A DNA stretch of 64,000 nucleotides from Progne subis subis (Eukaryota > Chordata > Aves > Passeriformes > Hirundinidae), in NCBI GenBank assembly GCA_022316685.1, contig JAKJHU010000181.1, positions 897,194 through 961,193 of the forward strand. The letters run 5' to 3'. The notes under the pieces are model-generated. The model saw only the letters and a program-made list of their open reading frames with translations, made no database searches and was not told the origin of the DNA. The stretch's first letter is position 1. Every line of letters begins with the position of its first letter. A program made the translations under genes and the position numbers. Positions 23,231 to 33,661 of this stretch are shown in pieces.

Positions 23231-24840
23231 GGTGTGCTGGTGTCCTGGTCCCTGTGGCAGTCCAGGCTCTGGAAGGGATGTTTGGAAGGCCTGGGCAGGC
23301 CCAGCACGGGCACAGCTGCCCCGGGCACCCCATGCCAGCCGTGCCCCTGTGAGGGTTCACCAGGCTGGAGAGGCTGCACTGATTTTATCCACAGCATGGA
23401 TCAGTGATGCTGCCAGGCTGGAGGATCCCAGCAGCCCAAAGGAGCAGCTCTGCAAGGTGCTTGGGCTGGTTTGCAGTGATTTAGGCAGCAGCTCTACACC
23501 TGCCTGTCTCCAGCACATCTGTGGGAGCCCAGTGTGGGTGCCCCAGCCAGAACCAGCCTCCCACCCCAAACCCAGCCCCTCATCGCTGCCACTGCTGCAC
23601 CCAGAGGGCAGAGCTGATGGAAAGCCCGCTCCCTGCTGCTTTCCAAACCCAGCAGGCTTCAAGGCCACCAACGAGGAATGTTTCTGAGTACATCAGGCAC
23701 TGTGATGCCAATAGTGCCCCAGACAGATGAAAACATGAATTTGGAGGGGGGAAATGTGGGAATGCAGCTGGGACAGCCAGCGATGGGGTGCCCAGGGTGG
23801 GCACTCATGGAGCAGAGACACAGGAGCTGGGTTCCCAGCAGGGAGAGGGGCACACAAAGGAAGGGTCTGCAGGGAGGGACAGACCCAGAGCTGATGTTTG
23901 TCCTCCCAGCCCGACCTGTGCCTCCAACACTGCATTCCCAGGCAGCCTCCTGGAAAATAAAGCACCGACACTGTTTATTGAACAATTGTTTATTGAAGAT
24001 AACTCCTGCAAGCAGACCTAGAGCGGGAAGGGAGCTGTTGGTGAACGTTGACACCAGCCCAACGGTTCCGTTCGTCCCAGCAATTACTTCCAGCCATTTG
24101 GGAAAAATCCCAGCATGACTGGTTTTATTTTGGCATAACTTTGTGATAAAACAATTCATTTTCACACAGACAGGTGCTTTTTTGGAGTAGCTCGTGTGGC
24201 TGCTGGAGGGGAGGGAGGCAGTGTTACTCATCTCCTGGCACGCTGTGCCTTGTGAGGGGAAAATCATCCACTCGGGAGCTTTTGTGAACAGGGACAGCTT
24301 TGGGCACTGCCCTGGGCTGGCTGGCACCTGGCAGTGTGGGCAGCACACCCCAGGCTGCTGCTCCTGACCAGAGTGGAATGCCCACCGTGTGGACTTCATT
24401 CCGCTGCCTGCTGAGCTGTCCTGGGCTGCTTTTCGGCGTTTCAGCTCCCACCTGTGCCCTGAGCAGTGACATCTGACACCAAATCCTGCTGGGTTCTGCT
24501 GGCACAGGAGCTCCCTGACAGTGACCTCAGCCCTGTGCCACACAAGGTCTGCCCAGGGGCTCTGGAGGCTGCACCTAAGTAACCCGTAAACTCAGGGTTT
24601 AGCAGTCCCAGGTTGTTGTCCAGGTCCATCCAGGTGTCTTTGTAAAAGGGAACAGGTTTGGTTCCTCTCCTCTCTGGCTGCTGGTCCGGCTGTCCCAGCT
24701 CCCTGCCCACGAGGGAGGATTCCTCCCAGCTTTCCTTCCTGCCTCATTTCCTGACCCATCAAAGCAGGGCTGGACCTTCTGCCATGTTCCCCTTGGAGTG
24801 TCCACGCTCTCCGCCTCGAGCTGCTGCGCAGAGTTTGTCC

Positions 24841-25364
24841 TGTTGTCACTGAAAAGAGGGAATTAAACTCTCTAACACTGTCATTTCAGTATTAGAAAGT
24901 GGCATTACTTTATTTCAGCCCCCAGGTATGTGGGGTGTAACTCCCTATTTATTATACACATCACACCTTGCTAACGGGCCAGTTTAAATCTATGTAACTT
25001 TTATATATTCAATACATTTCCCCAAACGCATACCGATATGCTAAACACTCCGTGAATTTTCTGCTTATTTAAATCACCTCTCGGAGTTTATTTTCATTGG
25101 AATAGTGTTCTTTCGAGGGTCTTGGCTGGTCATTTGGGGAACATCCCATTCCTCCAATGATTCTTTTTTGGTCACAGGCTTCCAAAAACGTTTCTGCTCT
25201 TTGAATGCATCCCATTGCTGCGGTCTGGCCGGGACATTCCTTCTTATCGGCATCGCTCAGGCTCACAGCCTTTACAGCTGAGATAACCATTTGCACACAG
25301 GACAAAGCCCTGTCGGGTAAACCGAAAGGCATTCCCAAAACTTAATTAAACATGACTTGTTACA
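24841..25364 (-). mobile_element. Probable solo LTR of an endogenous retrovirus
   Basis: Read on the minus strand, a 524-bp AT-rich block begins TGTAACAAG and ends GTGACAACA. In LTR order it has a TATATAAAAG box, then ATAATAAATAG and AAATAAAG polyadenylation-type words. The composition differs sharply from both flanks. I see no internal region and no clear target-site duplication, so it is either old or the edges are off by a few bases. No coding part of a provirus is present. Confidence 0.5.
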
Positions 25365-25399
25365 ATTTTTTTTATTTTTTTTTTTTTCCTCAACACCGA

Positions 25400-25602
25400 G
25401 ACGACCACGGCCCTTTCCTCGAGGGCACGGAGAGGCAGGAAGCCGGAGGGAGGGGAGGGATGACCCTCCCTGGCCAAGGGGAGGAGGCAGCGGCTTTCAG
25501 CTGACGGGGTGAAGTTTATTCCTCTTCCGCACGGCATTTTCGTTTCGTTTCCCAGCAGAGCCCTCCCTCAGGCACTCAGCCCAGCCCCGGAGCTGCGGCG
25601 CC
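25400..25602 (+). promoter_or_regulatory. Promoter/5' UTR of first TRIM gene with IRF-like element
   Basis: GC-rich 200 bp before the ATG. TTTTCGTTTCGTTTCCC at 25537-25553 contains, on the opposite strand, two overlapping AANNGAAA cores (AAACGAAA) of the kind bound by interferon regulatory factors. The GAAA spacing is 5 rather than the 6 of a classical ISRE, so the match is imperfect. Confidence 0.4.
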
Positions 25603-26214
25603 ATGGCCGGGACAGAGGCTATGGCCGGGCTGAGGGAAGAGCTGACCTGTCCCATCTGCCTGGACGTTTACAAGGACCCGGTGTCCCTGAGCTGCAACCA
25701 CAGCTTCTGCAGGCCGTGCATCAAGCAGGCGCTGCGGAGCCAGCAGAGCCCTGCCCGCTGCCCGCTCTGCCACTCGCCCGGCGGCGAGCTGCGGCCCAAC
25801 TTCCTCCTGCGCAACATCGTGCACAGGTTCGTGGATGCTCCTGCGCAACAAGAGCGGCCAGAGCAGGAAGAGCCCGGCGAGGAGAAGGGGGAAAGCTCGG
25901 GCCGGCCGGAGAAGGTGGTTCTGTGCGATTTCTGCCTCCAGGAGCCTCTGCCCGCAGTGAAGACGTGCCTGAGCTGCGAAGCCTCGCTGTGCCAAGCCCA
26001 CCTGAGCAAGCACGGCAGCAAGAACGCCCAGAACCACGTGCTGGTGGAGCCCTGCGATGCCCAGGTTCTGGCCGAGAGGAAATGCCCCAAGCACGGCAAA
26101 CTGCTGGAGTGCTTCTGTGAGAACGACTGGGACTGCGTCTGCATCCTGTGCTCCATCGTCTCCCACAAGAACCACAAGATCATCAGCCTGGAGGAGGCTT
26201 TTGGCGAAGCTCAG
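25603..26214 (+). CDS. TRIM gene 1, exon 1 (RING and two B-boxes)
   Basis: 204 codons, phase 0 at the donor TCAG|GTGAGA. It carries the intact RING and both B-boxes. The acidic linker at about residues 82-103 separates RING from B-box 1. Confidence 0.9.
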
Positions 26215-29200
26215 GTGAGAGGCTGCTGGGACAGTGGGATGGGCTCGGACTGCGCCAGGAAAACCCCAGAGAGCTGCCCGTGGCACGGGGGCGACTCCTG
26301 AGTTCTGGAATGGCAGACCCGGGATGGGGCCAAATTGCAATCCTGGGCTTTTATTCTCGGTTTTGTCGCAGATTCTCTCTGGGTTTGGCCCTTGAGATAC
26401 AAAACAAGGTGTTGTAAACGCTTTTTTCCCCTCCTGAGAGCAGGGTTTGGCCAGACTGGTGGGACTGAGTGCTCCTGCGAGGTTTTAGCCCTTGGTGCGC
26501 CTCCAAGCCGAAGATGAGCCTGAGCTGCACTTAAGCAAAGATAATTAATGACAGAGTAACAGAAAGAAAAGTGCCAACAGAGGAAATAGCTTTATATGTG
26601 GCTTGTGCACATAAACAGTTTTCAACTTCAAATTGTCTTTTGGGTTTTTTTTGTGCTTGTAATCGTGGCATTTGTTCGGGGATAGAACCTTTATCTACTG
26701 ATTTGTCCTGAGAGCATGCAGTGAGCAAACCTGCTGCCAGTCTAGCTTAACCCCTGTGGATAACGCTGCTGATCTTGTGCATTATGCCAGTCCTATCCTG
26801 ATATCTCCTTCCGGTTGTATCTGTAGATAGCTTATCCTGGAACTCTGGAAACACTGAAAAACCAGGAAGCTGCACTGGATCAAACCATAGCAAACCTGCT
26901 GAAACAAGTGGAGGACCTAAAGGTTTGTTTCAAGGTCCCATATCACCTTGGGGTGGTTGCCTGCTGGTAAATGATGAGATAAAGTTTTCTTTTGCCCTTC
27001 CTCAGAAGGATTTTGAAGCTTTTTTTAGTTCCTGGGTGGTTTCTCACATATTTTTGATGTGTCTTCTTTGAGAAAGGATGGTGCATAACTTTCTTACCAG
27101 TCTGGGATGTATATTCTTAGTTAAGCTTGAGAGTCCGTGCCTCTTGATGAGCGGCTGGTGTGTGGCTTTTTTATTTTTCCAACCTTCAATGTTTAGTTAC
27201 TTCTCTCATCCCAGAAGAAAGACAGATTTTTTTTCTGAGTGAGAGCTCATGTCGAAAATGTCCCTTACAATTTTGAAATTGTTTTCTTAATAGAGCGGGG
27301 ACAGCCAGCTGAGGGCACAGGTGGAGGACTTGTTTGAGGAGATGCATAAGAAGTTAGAGAACAAAAAAGGAAACATCCTGAAAGTTCTCAACGACTATGA
27401 GGAGCAACAAATTTATCGGATTGAGATAGACATGAATAATCACAAGAGGCAGAGGGATTCAGTCAGTCATGATGTTCAGGAGCTGGAGGCTCTGAGAAAT
27501 GAGAGGGACACACTTCTTTTCACCAAGGTACCTATCAGCATCTCCCTTCCCAGAGACACACAGCTCCAGGCCTGGCCTGTGCCTGCACTGTGCTAATTCT
27601 GCTTTCAAACTGTTTTTACAGGCTTTTGCAGCAATTAAAGCCAGGTAAGCTCTTCCTGAGATTTAATGTCTTTATTGACGATCTGGACGAGGGGATGGCG
27701 TGCACTGTCAGTAAGTTCACAGACAGCACTGAGTCGGGCAGGTGTGGATGTGCTGGAGGGCAGGCAGCTCTGCAGAGGGATCAGGACAGGCTGGATCCAT
27801 GGGCTGAGGCCAGCAGTGTGAGATTCAGTGAGGCAAAGTGCCAGGTCCTGCACTGTGGTCACGACGATCTCACGCAGTTCCAGACTGGGGAAACAGTGAC
27901 TGGAAAGGTGCCTGGTGGGAAAGAAACTGGGAATGTTGTTCAGTGTTGGCTGAACACGAGCCTGGGTTCGCCCAGGAGGGCCAGAGGCCGGTGGCACACC
28001 AGTGTCTCAGCTGCAGTGTGGCAGCAGGAGCAGGGCAGTGACTGTCCCCTGTGCTGGCACTGCTGAGCTCACACCGTGGGCGCTGGGAACGGTTCTGGGA
28101 CCCTCGTGGTGAGAGACACCGAGGGGCTGGAGCGTGCCCAGGGCAGGGAATGGAGCCCCAGGAGGGGCTGAGGGAGCTGGGAAAGGGCTGAGCCTGGAGA
28201 AAAGGAGGCTCAGGAGGAACCTTGTGGCTCTGCACAACTCCTGACAGGAGGGGACAGCGGGGGGAGTTGGGCTGTGCTCCCAGGGAACAGGGACAGGAGC
28301 AGAGGGAACGGCCTCAGGCTGGGCCAGGGGAGCTCAGCTCGGACAGCAGCAGGAATTTCCCCATGGAAAGGGAGCTCAGGCACTGGAAGTGCCCAGGGAG
28401 GTTTGGATCCCCATCCCTGGAGTGTCCCAGGAAGGGCTGGAGGTGGAACTCAGTGCTCTGGGCTGGGACAAGGCGGGCATCGGGCACAGCTTGCACTTGG
28501 AGGGTCTTTTCCCACCTCAGTGATTCCGTGGTTCTGTGATTCCTTCTGCATGTTTTAGGCAAAGCAAGCCAGTTCCTAGAATGGATGGTGTGAAGGTGCC
28601 AAAACCACCCATTGCTTTGCATAAATTAACAGCGGAGGCTATTCAGCATTCTTTCCAGCAGTACCTCTCAAACATGGACCTCTCCGTTAAGGCACCATCA
28701 CCTTTGGGATACGGATCAACACCTTCTGGTAAGTGCTCATTTCACTTTGTCAAATGCAAGATGGAGACGTCAATAAAACATCTTTAAGACAGGACTATAA
28801 TGGGGCACCAAGTACCTCTAGAAGTGCTAATTCCTCACACTGTATGCTTATTTGCACATGTGTGTGCAGCAAAAGGAGCTGGTCCTGGGATTCAGGGCTT
28901 TGGGGCATGCCTTAATACACCTTGCTAAACCAGTCTATGGACAAAGAGGCTTTTGAAAGTCCCAGGGCTTTTCTGGGAGGATTAAGAAGTAGAATACTCT
29001 GTGGCATCCCTTTGATTCAAGGGGAAAGTTGAGAACTCATCACAGCAGTAGCAAGGTGGAGTTTGCTTAGGACATAAATAACGTGGTCTTTCTGTGTAAA
29101 CACTTCTACTCCTTTGCAATGCTTTGTAAGCTCAGCCTACAGTCCCAGAGCTGTGCACAGTGGGACAGTTGTCTAACTGAATTGATTAAGTCAGGGTTCC

Positions 29201-29398
29201 CTGGGTACTGCTCTCTGGATCGTGCTTCAGCCCTCACTGGCAGCGAGCCTCAGGTCAGGACAGAGGCAGATTCCAAATCTCCACAATTATCTGTTAATCA
29301 TAATGTGTTTTTTCTGTTTAGATCCCTTCGTGTTTGGTAGTCATACAACATACCATGACCCCATGTCTGGATATTACCCTGGTTTTTCTTTCAAGTAG
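25603..29398 (+). CDS. TRIM-family RING/B-box/coiled-coil protein without SPRY (first of tandem pair)
   Basis: Six exons join to 403 codons plus TAG: 25603-26214, 26827-26922, 27294-27527, 27622-27644, 28559-28728 and 29322-29398. Residues 16-56 are a complete C3HC4 RING (C16, C19, C31, H33, C36, C39, C53, C56), so E3 ubiquitin-ligase activity is likely. A B-box 1 (CDFC..CLSC..CQAH) and a B-box 2 ([18 protein letters not shown]) follow. Exons 2-3 encode a coiled coil. The 96, 234 and 23-bp exons are the signature of SPRY-type TRIM genes of the TRIM25/TRIM39 kind. In place of PRY/SPRY there is a roughly 80-residue tail ending GYYPGFSFK. The ATG sits in a good Kozak context (GCGCCATGG). The specific orthologue is not recognised. 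Confidence 0.85.
26827..26922 (+). CDS. TRIM gene 1, exon 2 (96 bp)
   Basis: 32 codons starting [20 protein letters not shown], phase 0/0. Heptad-like leucines; this is the standard 96-bp first coiled-coil exon of TRIM genes. Confidence 0.88.
27294..27527 (+). CDS. TRIM gene 1, exon 3 (234 bp coiled coil)
   Basis: 78 codons, phase 0/0, starting [20 protein letters not shown]. Charged amphipathic helix ending LLFTK, as in other TRIM coiled-coil exons. Confidence 0.9.
27622..27644 (+). CDS. TRIM gene 1, exon 4 (23-bp microexon)
   Basis: 23 bp, phase 0 in and phase 2 out (AFAAIKA plus AG), with acceptor TTTTTACAG and donor GTAAGC. The 23-bp exon after the coiled coil is diagnostic of this TRIM class. 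Confidence 0.88.
27650..28543 (+). mobile_element. CR1 LINE 3' part filling TRIM gene 1 intron 4
   Basis: About 890 bp of sense-oriented CR1. It starts with a decayed end of the reverse-transcriptase frame ([19 protein letters not shown]; compare the CR1 type F-N-DLD-GIECTLSKFADD). It continues through the 3' UTR and ends in ATTCCGTGGTTCTGTGATTC, a tail of the ATTCTATG type. It occupies nearly all of the 914-bp intron and stops about 15 bp before the exon 5 acceptor. Confidence 0.9.
28559..28728 (+). CDS. TRIM gene 1, exon 5
   Basis: 170 bp, phase 2 in and phase 1 out. Reads [20 protein letters not shown] then [17 protein letters not shown]. The VPKPP segment resembles the linker that precedes PRY/SPRY in other TRIM proteins, but no SPRY follows. 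Confidence 0.85.
29322..29398 (+). CDS. TRIM gene 1, terminal exon
   Basis: 77 bp, phase 1 in, encoding [20 protein letters not shown] and FSFK, ending TAG. The tail is rich in Y, G and P and unlike SPRY. The polypyrimidine tract and TTTAG acceptor are good. Confidence 0.75.
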
Positions 29399-30375
29399 CC
29401 TAACGAAATACAAATTCAGTGGCAATCATAATGATAACACTCATAGAAAAGAGAGAAGAGAGAGAGAAAACCCAGCCGAAACTAACGATGCACAGCACAA
29501 CTGCTCCCCCATCACCTGCTCTCTGATGTCCAGCCACTGTTCCCAAGCAGCAATTGGCTCCTTCTGGCCATCTCCCCCTAGTTCATATCCTGGGCATGGT
29601 GTTCTGTGGTGTGGAATATATCCCTTTGGCCAGTTTGGGTCACCAGCCCCTGCTGTGCTCCTTCCCAGCTTTTTGTGCACCTCCTGGCTGGGAGAGCACG
29701 AGGCATGGAAAGGTCCTTGGCTCAGGTTAAGCGCTGCTCAGCAACAGCCAGACCATCAGTGTGTCACCAACATTACTCCCTACTGAACCCAAAACTGTAC
29801 CAGCTGCTGAGAAGAGAATGAATTCCATCCCAGCACAAACCAGAACAGGACTCCAGCACCCATGGTGCCATCCCAGACGTGCAGGGTGATGGGAGCTGCT
29901 GCTGGGGGCACACCAGCAACGAGAGCTGCTGGAAGCTTGGAATTGTTTGTGCCTGGTTTGAATGCTGCCTGCAGATGCCTCACAATTACCTCTGTGAGTT
30001 CCTTACTTCAAAGACATCAGCGGCAGAAGAAACACTCTGTCTTTGCTTGGTGTGTCTGTCAAGGCTGGAAGAATTTCAGGCTTACCGAGACAGGAACCAT
30101 CCCTTTGGAGAATCCCATCCATGCTGCCACCAGCGTGTTGAAGCTCCTGCAGTGATGTGGGGATGAGGTGTTGTTTGGTATTTCCAGGCCTTGGACGGAG
30201 GCTGAGCTAAGCTGACATTTCAGAAATTGGTTTGTGGGTTGCTATGACAGGAGGTGTATCACAGCACCCTGCCTCTTCCTGAGAGAGCTCTTTTATTTGT
30301 TCTGTTAATCATAATGGAAGTTCCTTTTAGTTGCTCATTTTTGCTCAGCCAACAATACTGTGTTGACTTCCTGTT

Positions 30376-30381
30376 ATTAAA
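30376..30381 (+). terminator. Candidate polyadenylation signal of TRIM gene 1
   Basis: ATTAAA about 980 bp after the stop and 400 bp before the next TRIM start codon. The 3' UTR would span about 29399-30400. Confidence 0.5.
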
Positions 30382-30739
30382 GTCATGTTACTAGCTTGCA
30401 AAACGCGATGGCAATTTATTTTATCTAAAAAGTTGACAGCACAACATGAATTGCTACAGAACTAGGCAGAGGCAATGCTGATCTTTGATCTAAGGCAGCC
30501 GCTTTTGCCTCTGCTGCCTCTTTCCATCCTGCACATCCAGTGCAGAAGCACCTCCCTGCCCTGGGAGGTGAGGAGAGACTGGGCAGCATTTTCTGCTGGA
30601 GAATGAAAGGAAACTTCCCGAAGTGGCTGTCACAACGTGGGGAAGGGTGGAACAGGCAGAGGGAACTTTGCCCTGCCCAGCGTGGGGCGGAGGAAGGGCT
30701 TGTGGAGGGGAAGGGTTTGCAGCCTCGGGGCTGGGTTCC

Positions 30740-30775
30740 TGCGTCTGGTTTTAGTTTCGGTTCTCTGCTGTGGCC
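30740..30775 (+). promoter_or_regulatory. ISRE-like element at the start of TRIM gene 2
   Basis: AGTTTCGGTTCTC at 30753-30765 differs from the ISRE consensus AGTTTCNNTTTCN only in the last half-site. It lies 11 bp upstream of the ATG, so it would be in the core promoter or 5' UTR. Confidence 0.35.
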
Positions 30776-31417
30776 ATGGCAGAAGCTGGGGAGAGATGTG
30801 GGGCTGCCGGCAGCCCGGAGGCCGAGCTGACCTCCCCCATCTGCCCGGGCCTGTTCCAGGAGCCGGTGTCGCTGGGCTGCGGCCACAGCTTGTTCCAGCA
30901 GTGCATTGAGAAGGTGCTGGGAGCCCAGCAGAGCTCCCAGGGCCCCTCCACTTGCCCTATATGCAGGGCCCACCTGGGGCCCATCCCGGAGCTGCAGAAG
31001 GACTGCGAGGTGGGCAACAGCGTGGAGGAGTTTCAGGCCGCCACTTCCGAAGGGCGAGAGGCTCCAGAAGGAAGCCTGGAACGGGAGGAAGGCGCCGAGC
31101 AGGGGGAGGCCGGCGCGGTTCCCTGTGAGCACTGCCTGGATGGGCCCCAGCCGGCCCTGAAAACCTGCCTGGTGTGCGAGGCCTCCCTGTGCCAGGCCCA
31201 CCTGAGCAAACACAACGCCAAGCGTTTCCATCAGGAGCACGTCCTGGTGGAGGTGGGAGCGGGCCATCAGGAGGAGAGGATGTGCGGGGATCACGGCAAA
31301 CTGCTGGAGTGCTACTGCGTGAGGGACGAGAGGTGCATCTGCATACTCTGCTCCATCGCTGGCACCCACAAGGGCCACGAGGTCATCACCATGAAGGAGG
31401 GACACAACAAACAGCTG
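30776..31417 (+). CDS. TRIM gene 2, exon 1 (degenerate RING, two B-boxes)
   Basis: 214 codons. ATG in context GGCCATGG. RING-like residues 20-63 read SPIC..CGHSLFQQC..CPIC. B-box 1 (CEHC..CLVC..CQAH) and B-box 2 (CGDHGKLLECYC..CILC) appear complete. Donor GTAAGG at 31418. Confidence 0.87.
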
Positions 31418-33629
31418 GTAAGGAGCTCTGCCCTCCCCATGGCTCCTGCCCCGGCCGCGAAAAAGGGGGGGAAAAAGGGGTTTCACAGGGAATGGGGATG
31501 GGCATGAAGGCACCTCCGGGGATTTCCTCTCCGCGCCAGCAAGGGACTGCTGCGTTGTGCTGGAATTTGCTTTGCACCCCCTCCTGCGCGTTGCCAGAGC
31601 AGTGTGGGCAGCGAGGCAGAGGGAGAAGAGCGGAGAAAGGTGTTTGGGGCTGGCGGGACGAGCGTGGGTCAGTCCCTCAAGGCGTGTGGCAGAGCCGGCG
31701 AGAGGCTCGGCTGCCCCGCAGAGCGAGCCCGGGCCTGCCCGCCGCCCTCACTGCGGTGCTCCTGGCTGGGATTGAGAAATATTAGAAAATCCCTCCCCTC
31801 CGCAGAGCCCCGGCAATGCCACTGCTACCGAATTTTGGGCGGGGAAGGGAGTTTTCCCTCTCGAGGTCCTTCCCTTGAGCTGCAGCACGGTGGGATCAGG
31901 CTCGGCTCCCCAGTAACCGGTGACAGGATGAGGGGACGCAGTCTCAGGCTGTGCCGGGAGGTTCAGGTTGGACATCGGGAAGAATTTCTTCACTGGGAGG
32001 GTTGTTAAGCGTTGGTAGGAGCTGCCCAGGGAGGTTTGGAGTCCCATCCCTGGTGGTGTCCAAGGAATGACTGGACGTGGCACTCAGTGCTCTGGGCTGG
32101 GTGATAATGTGGGGTCAAGGTTAAACTCAGCAGGCTGGGAGGTCTTTTCCAATTTCAGTGATTCGAGGATTCCTCGTCTGCCGCAAATCTTGTGGAACCA
32201 GTGTCCCAGCAGATACAAGAGACAAACTGCCTCTGAGTCCAGCTGCTGTCCTTAAAATGCTCCAGAATCAGCTGAGACTGAGGGGATAAAATGCATTTCC
32301 TATGCTCACTCACTGCCTTGCATTTGAAATATGTCAGCTTAGAGATGGGCTCAGTTTAGAGTCCAAGCGAAAACCCTGCAGGAACCCAGTGCACGGGCAG
32401 GAAATGGCTCCCTCTGGACCTCAGGACAGGTCACAGCCTCCTCAGGAATTAGCAGAAGCATCCTTTGCAGTTATATGAATTGCAGGCTAATTTCCTCCCC
32501 CAGGTTACATACCAGAATTCCAGGGCTGCCAAGCAGAAGTGGGATGTGTGAGACAATGGCCATTTCACCAGCTCCACAAACTGCCAGTCTGGTCTGAAGT
32601 TGTTCCTGCTGGAAAGTTCAGTGCTGTCTTTCCTTCTGCCAGGTTAAACTCTTCGACACCATGACAGAGCTGCAGGAATGTAAAAGTCATTTAGTTACCG
32701 CCCTAGAAGAGCTTCAGGAAAGGGAGGATCAGATCAAGGTTGGTATCCAGATTATTGCTAATTCAGAATATTTTTCCTTCACTGTTTCCCAGCAATAAAT
32801 TATGGTAACTGTAACATTAGAAGCAGGTGAATAGAAAGGGAAAAGAGTGGTTTGAGAAACTGCCAGAAGCCAAACTTTATCACACCTTTCAGCTCCTCCA
32901 CAGGAGGAGCCTGCTGGGGAATTCCACCCTGTGTTGTGGTTGCACAGACCAGGTTGCAGGACTGGCAGCCCACAGACTGTACATAGGATTATGTATTTTT
33001 AAAGTTTTTTACCTGTTTAATAAAAGAAAAGCAATTTATATCCACAAGTGGGATTTTCAGTGTGTACCAGTAAGCTCTCACATTGGTAGCTGAAATTCAT
33101 CTGAATTTGTTACTATATCAGGGTTAGTTTTGAAAAGCTTCTACTGAATCAGATATTCTAAGCAAATGTTTATTGTCTGCTTCCTTCCAAAGCCAGTGCA
33201 AAGGACAGATACAATCCTAATTGATAAGCAGAGGCACTAAGCTGAAGGGTGGAGTTTCTGAGCCAGAGCCCCTTTTTCTCATCTCTTCATTTAGATCAGT
33301 GCCGAAACACTGACTTCTGAGCTAAAAGAGCTGTTTGATGATATAGAGACAAGGCTTCATGAGAAAAAGATGATGATCCTGAGTGACATTCGGTCTCATG
33401 AGGAAGAACAACTGGCAGTCATCGCCGACGTGAGGAAGAAAATGGAACAGAAGACAGACCAGGCTGAGCAGAATCTTCAGGCTTTGGAGAAGATAGAAAA
33501 GCAACCAGATGTTTCTCTCTTCTTCAAAGTAAGCAGTGGTATTCTGCTTTTCTTCATGGTTCTGCCTATTTCTCAGCCAGGTGACCTTTCCGAAAATCAC
33601 ACTAATTATATTTTTCCTTTTTTTTTTTT

Positions 33630-33661
<32 letters not shown>

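Larger units (their letters stand above)
22691..25560. other. Intergenic region between PPARGC1B and the first TRIM gene
   Basis: No gene recognised. It holds an 81-bp tandem duplication (23061-23230), two TTTATTGAA words around 23972-23996 and a probable solo LTR (24841-25364). A 294-codon frame on the minus strand at 23659-24543 matches no family I know. Confidence 0.6.

Noticed and set aside
23659..24543. 294-codon minus-strand frame in the PPARGC1B-TRIM intergenic region
   Set aside because: Long for intergenic sequence, but no family motif and no clear promoter. Flanking sequence is unremarkable, so it is kept only as a note.
25069..25338. 89-codon minus-strand frame MGMPFGLPDRALSC...
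   Set aside because: Lies wholly inside the LTR-like block; no viral or host protein recognised.
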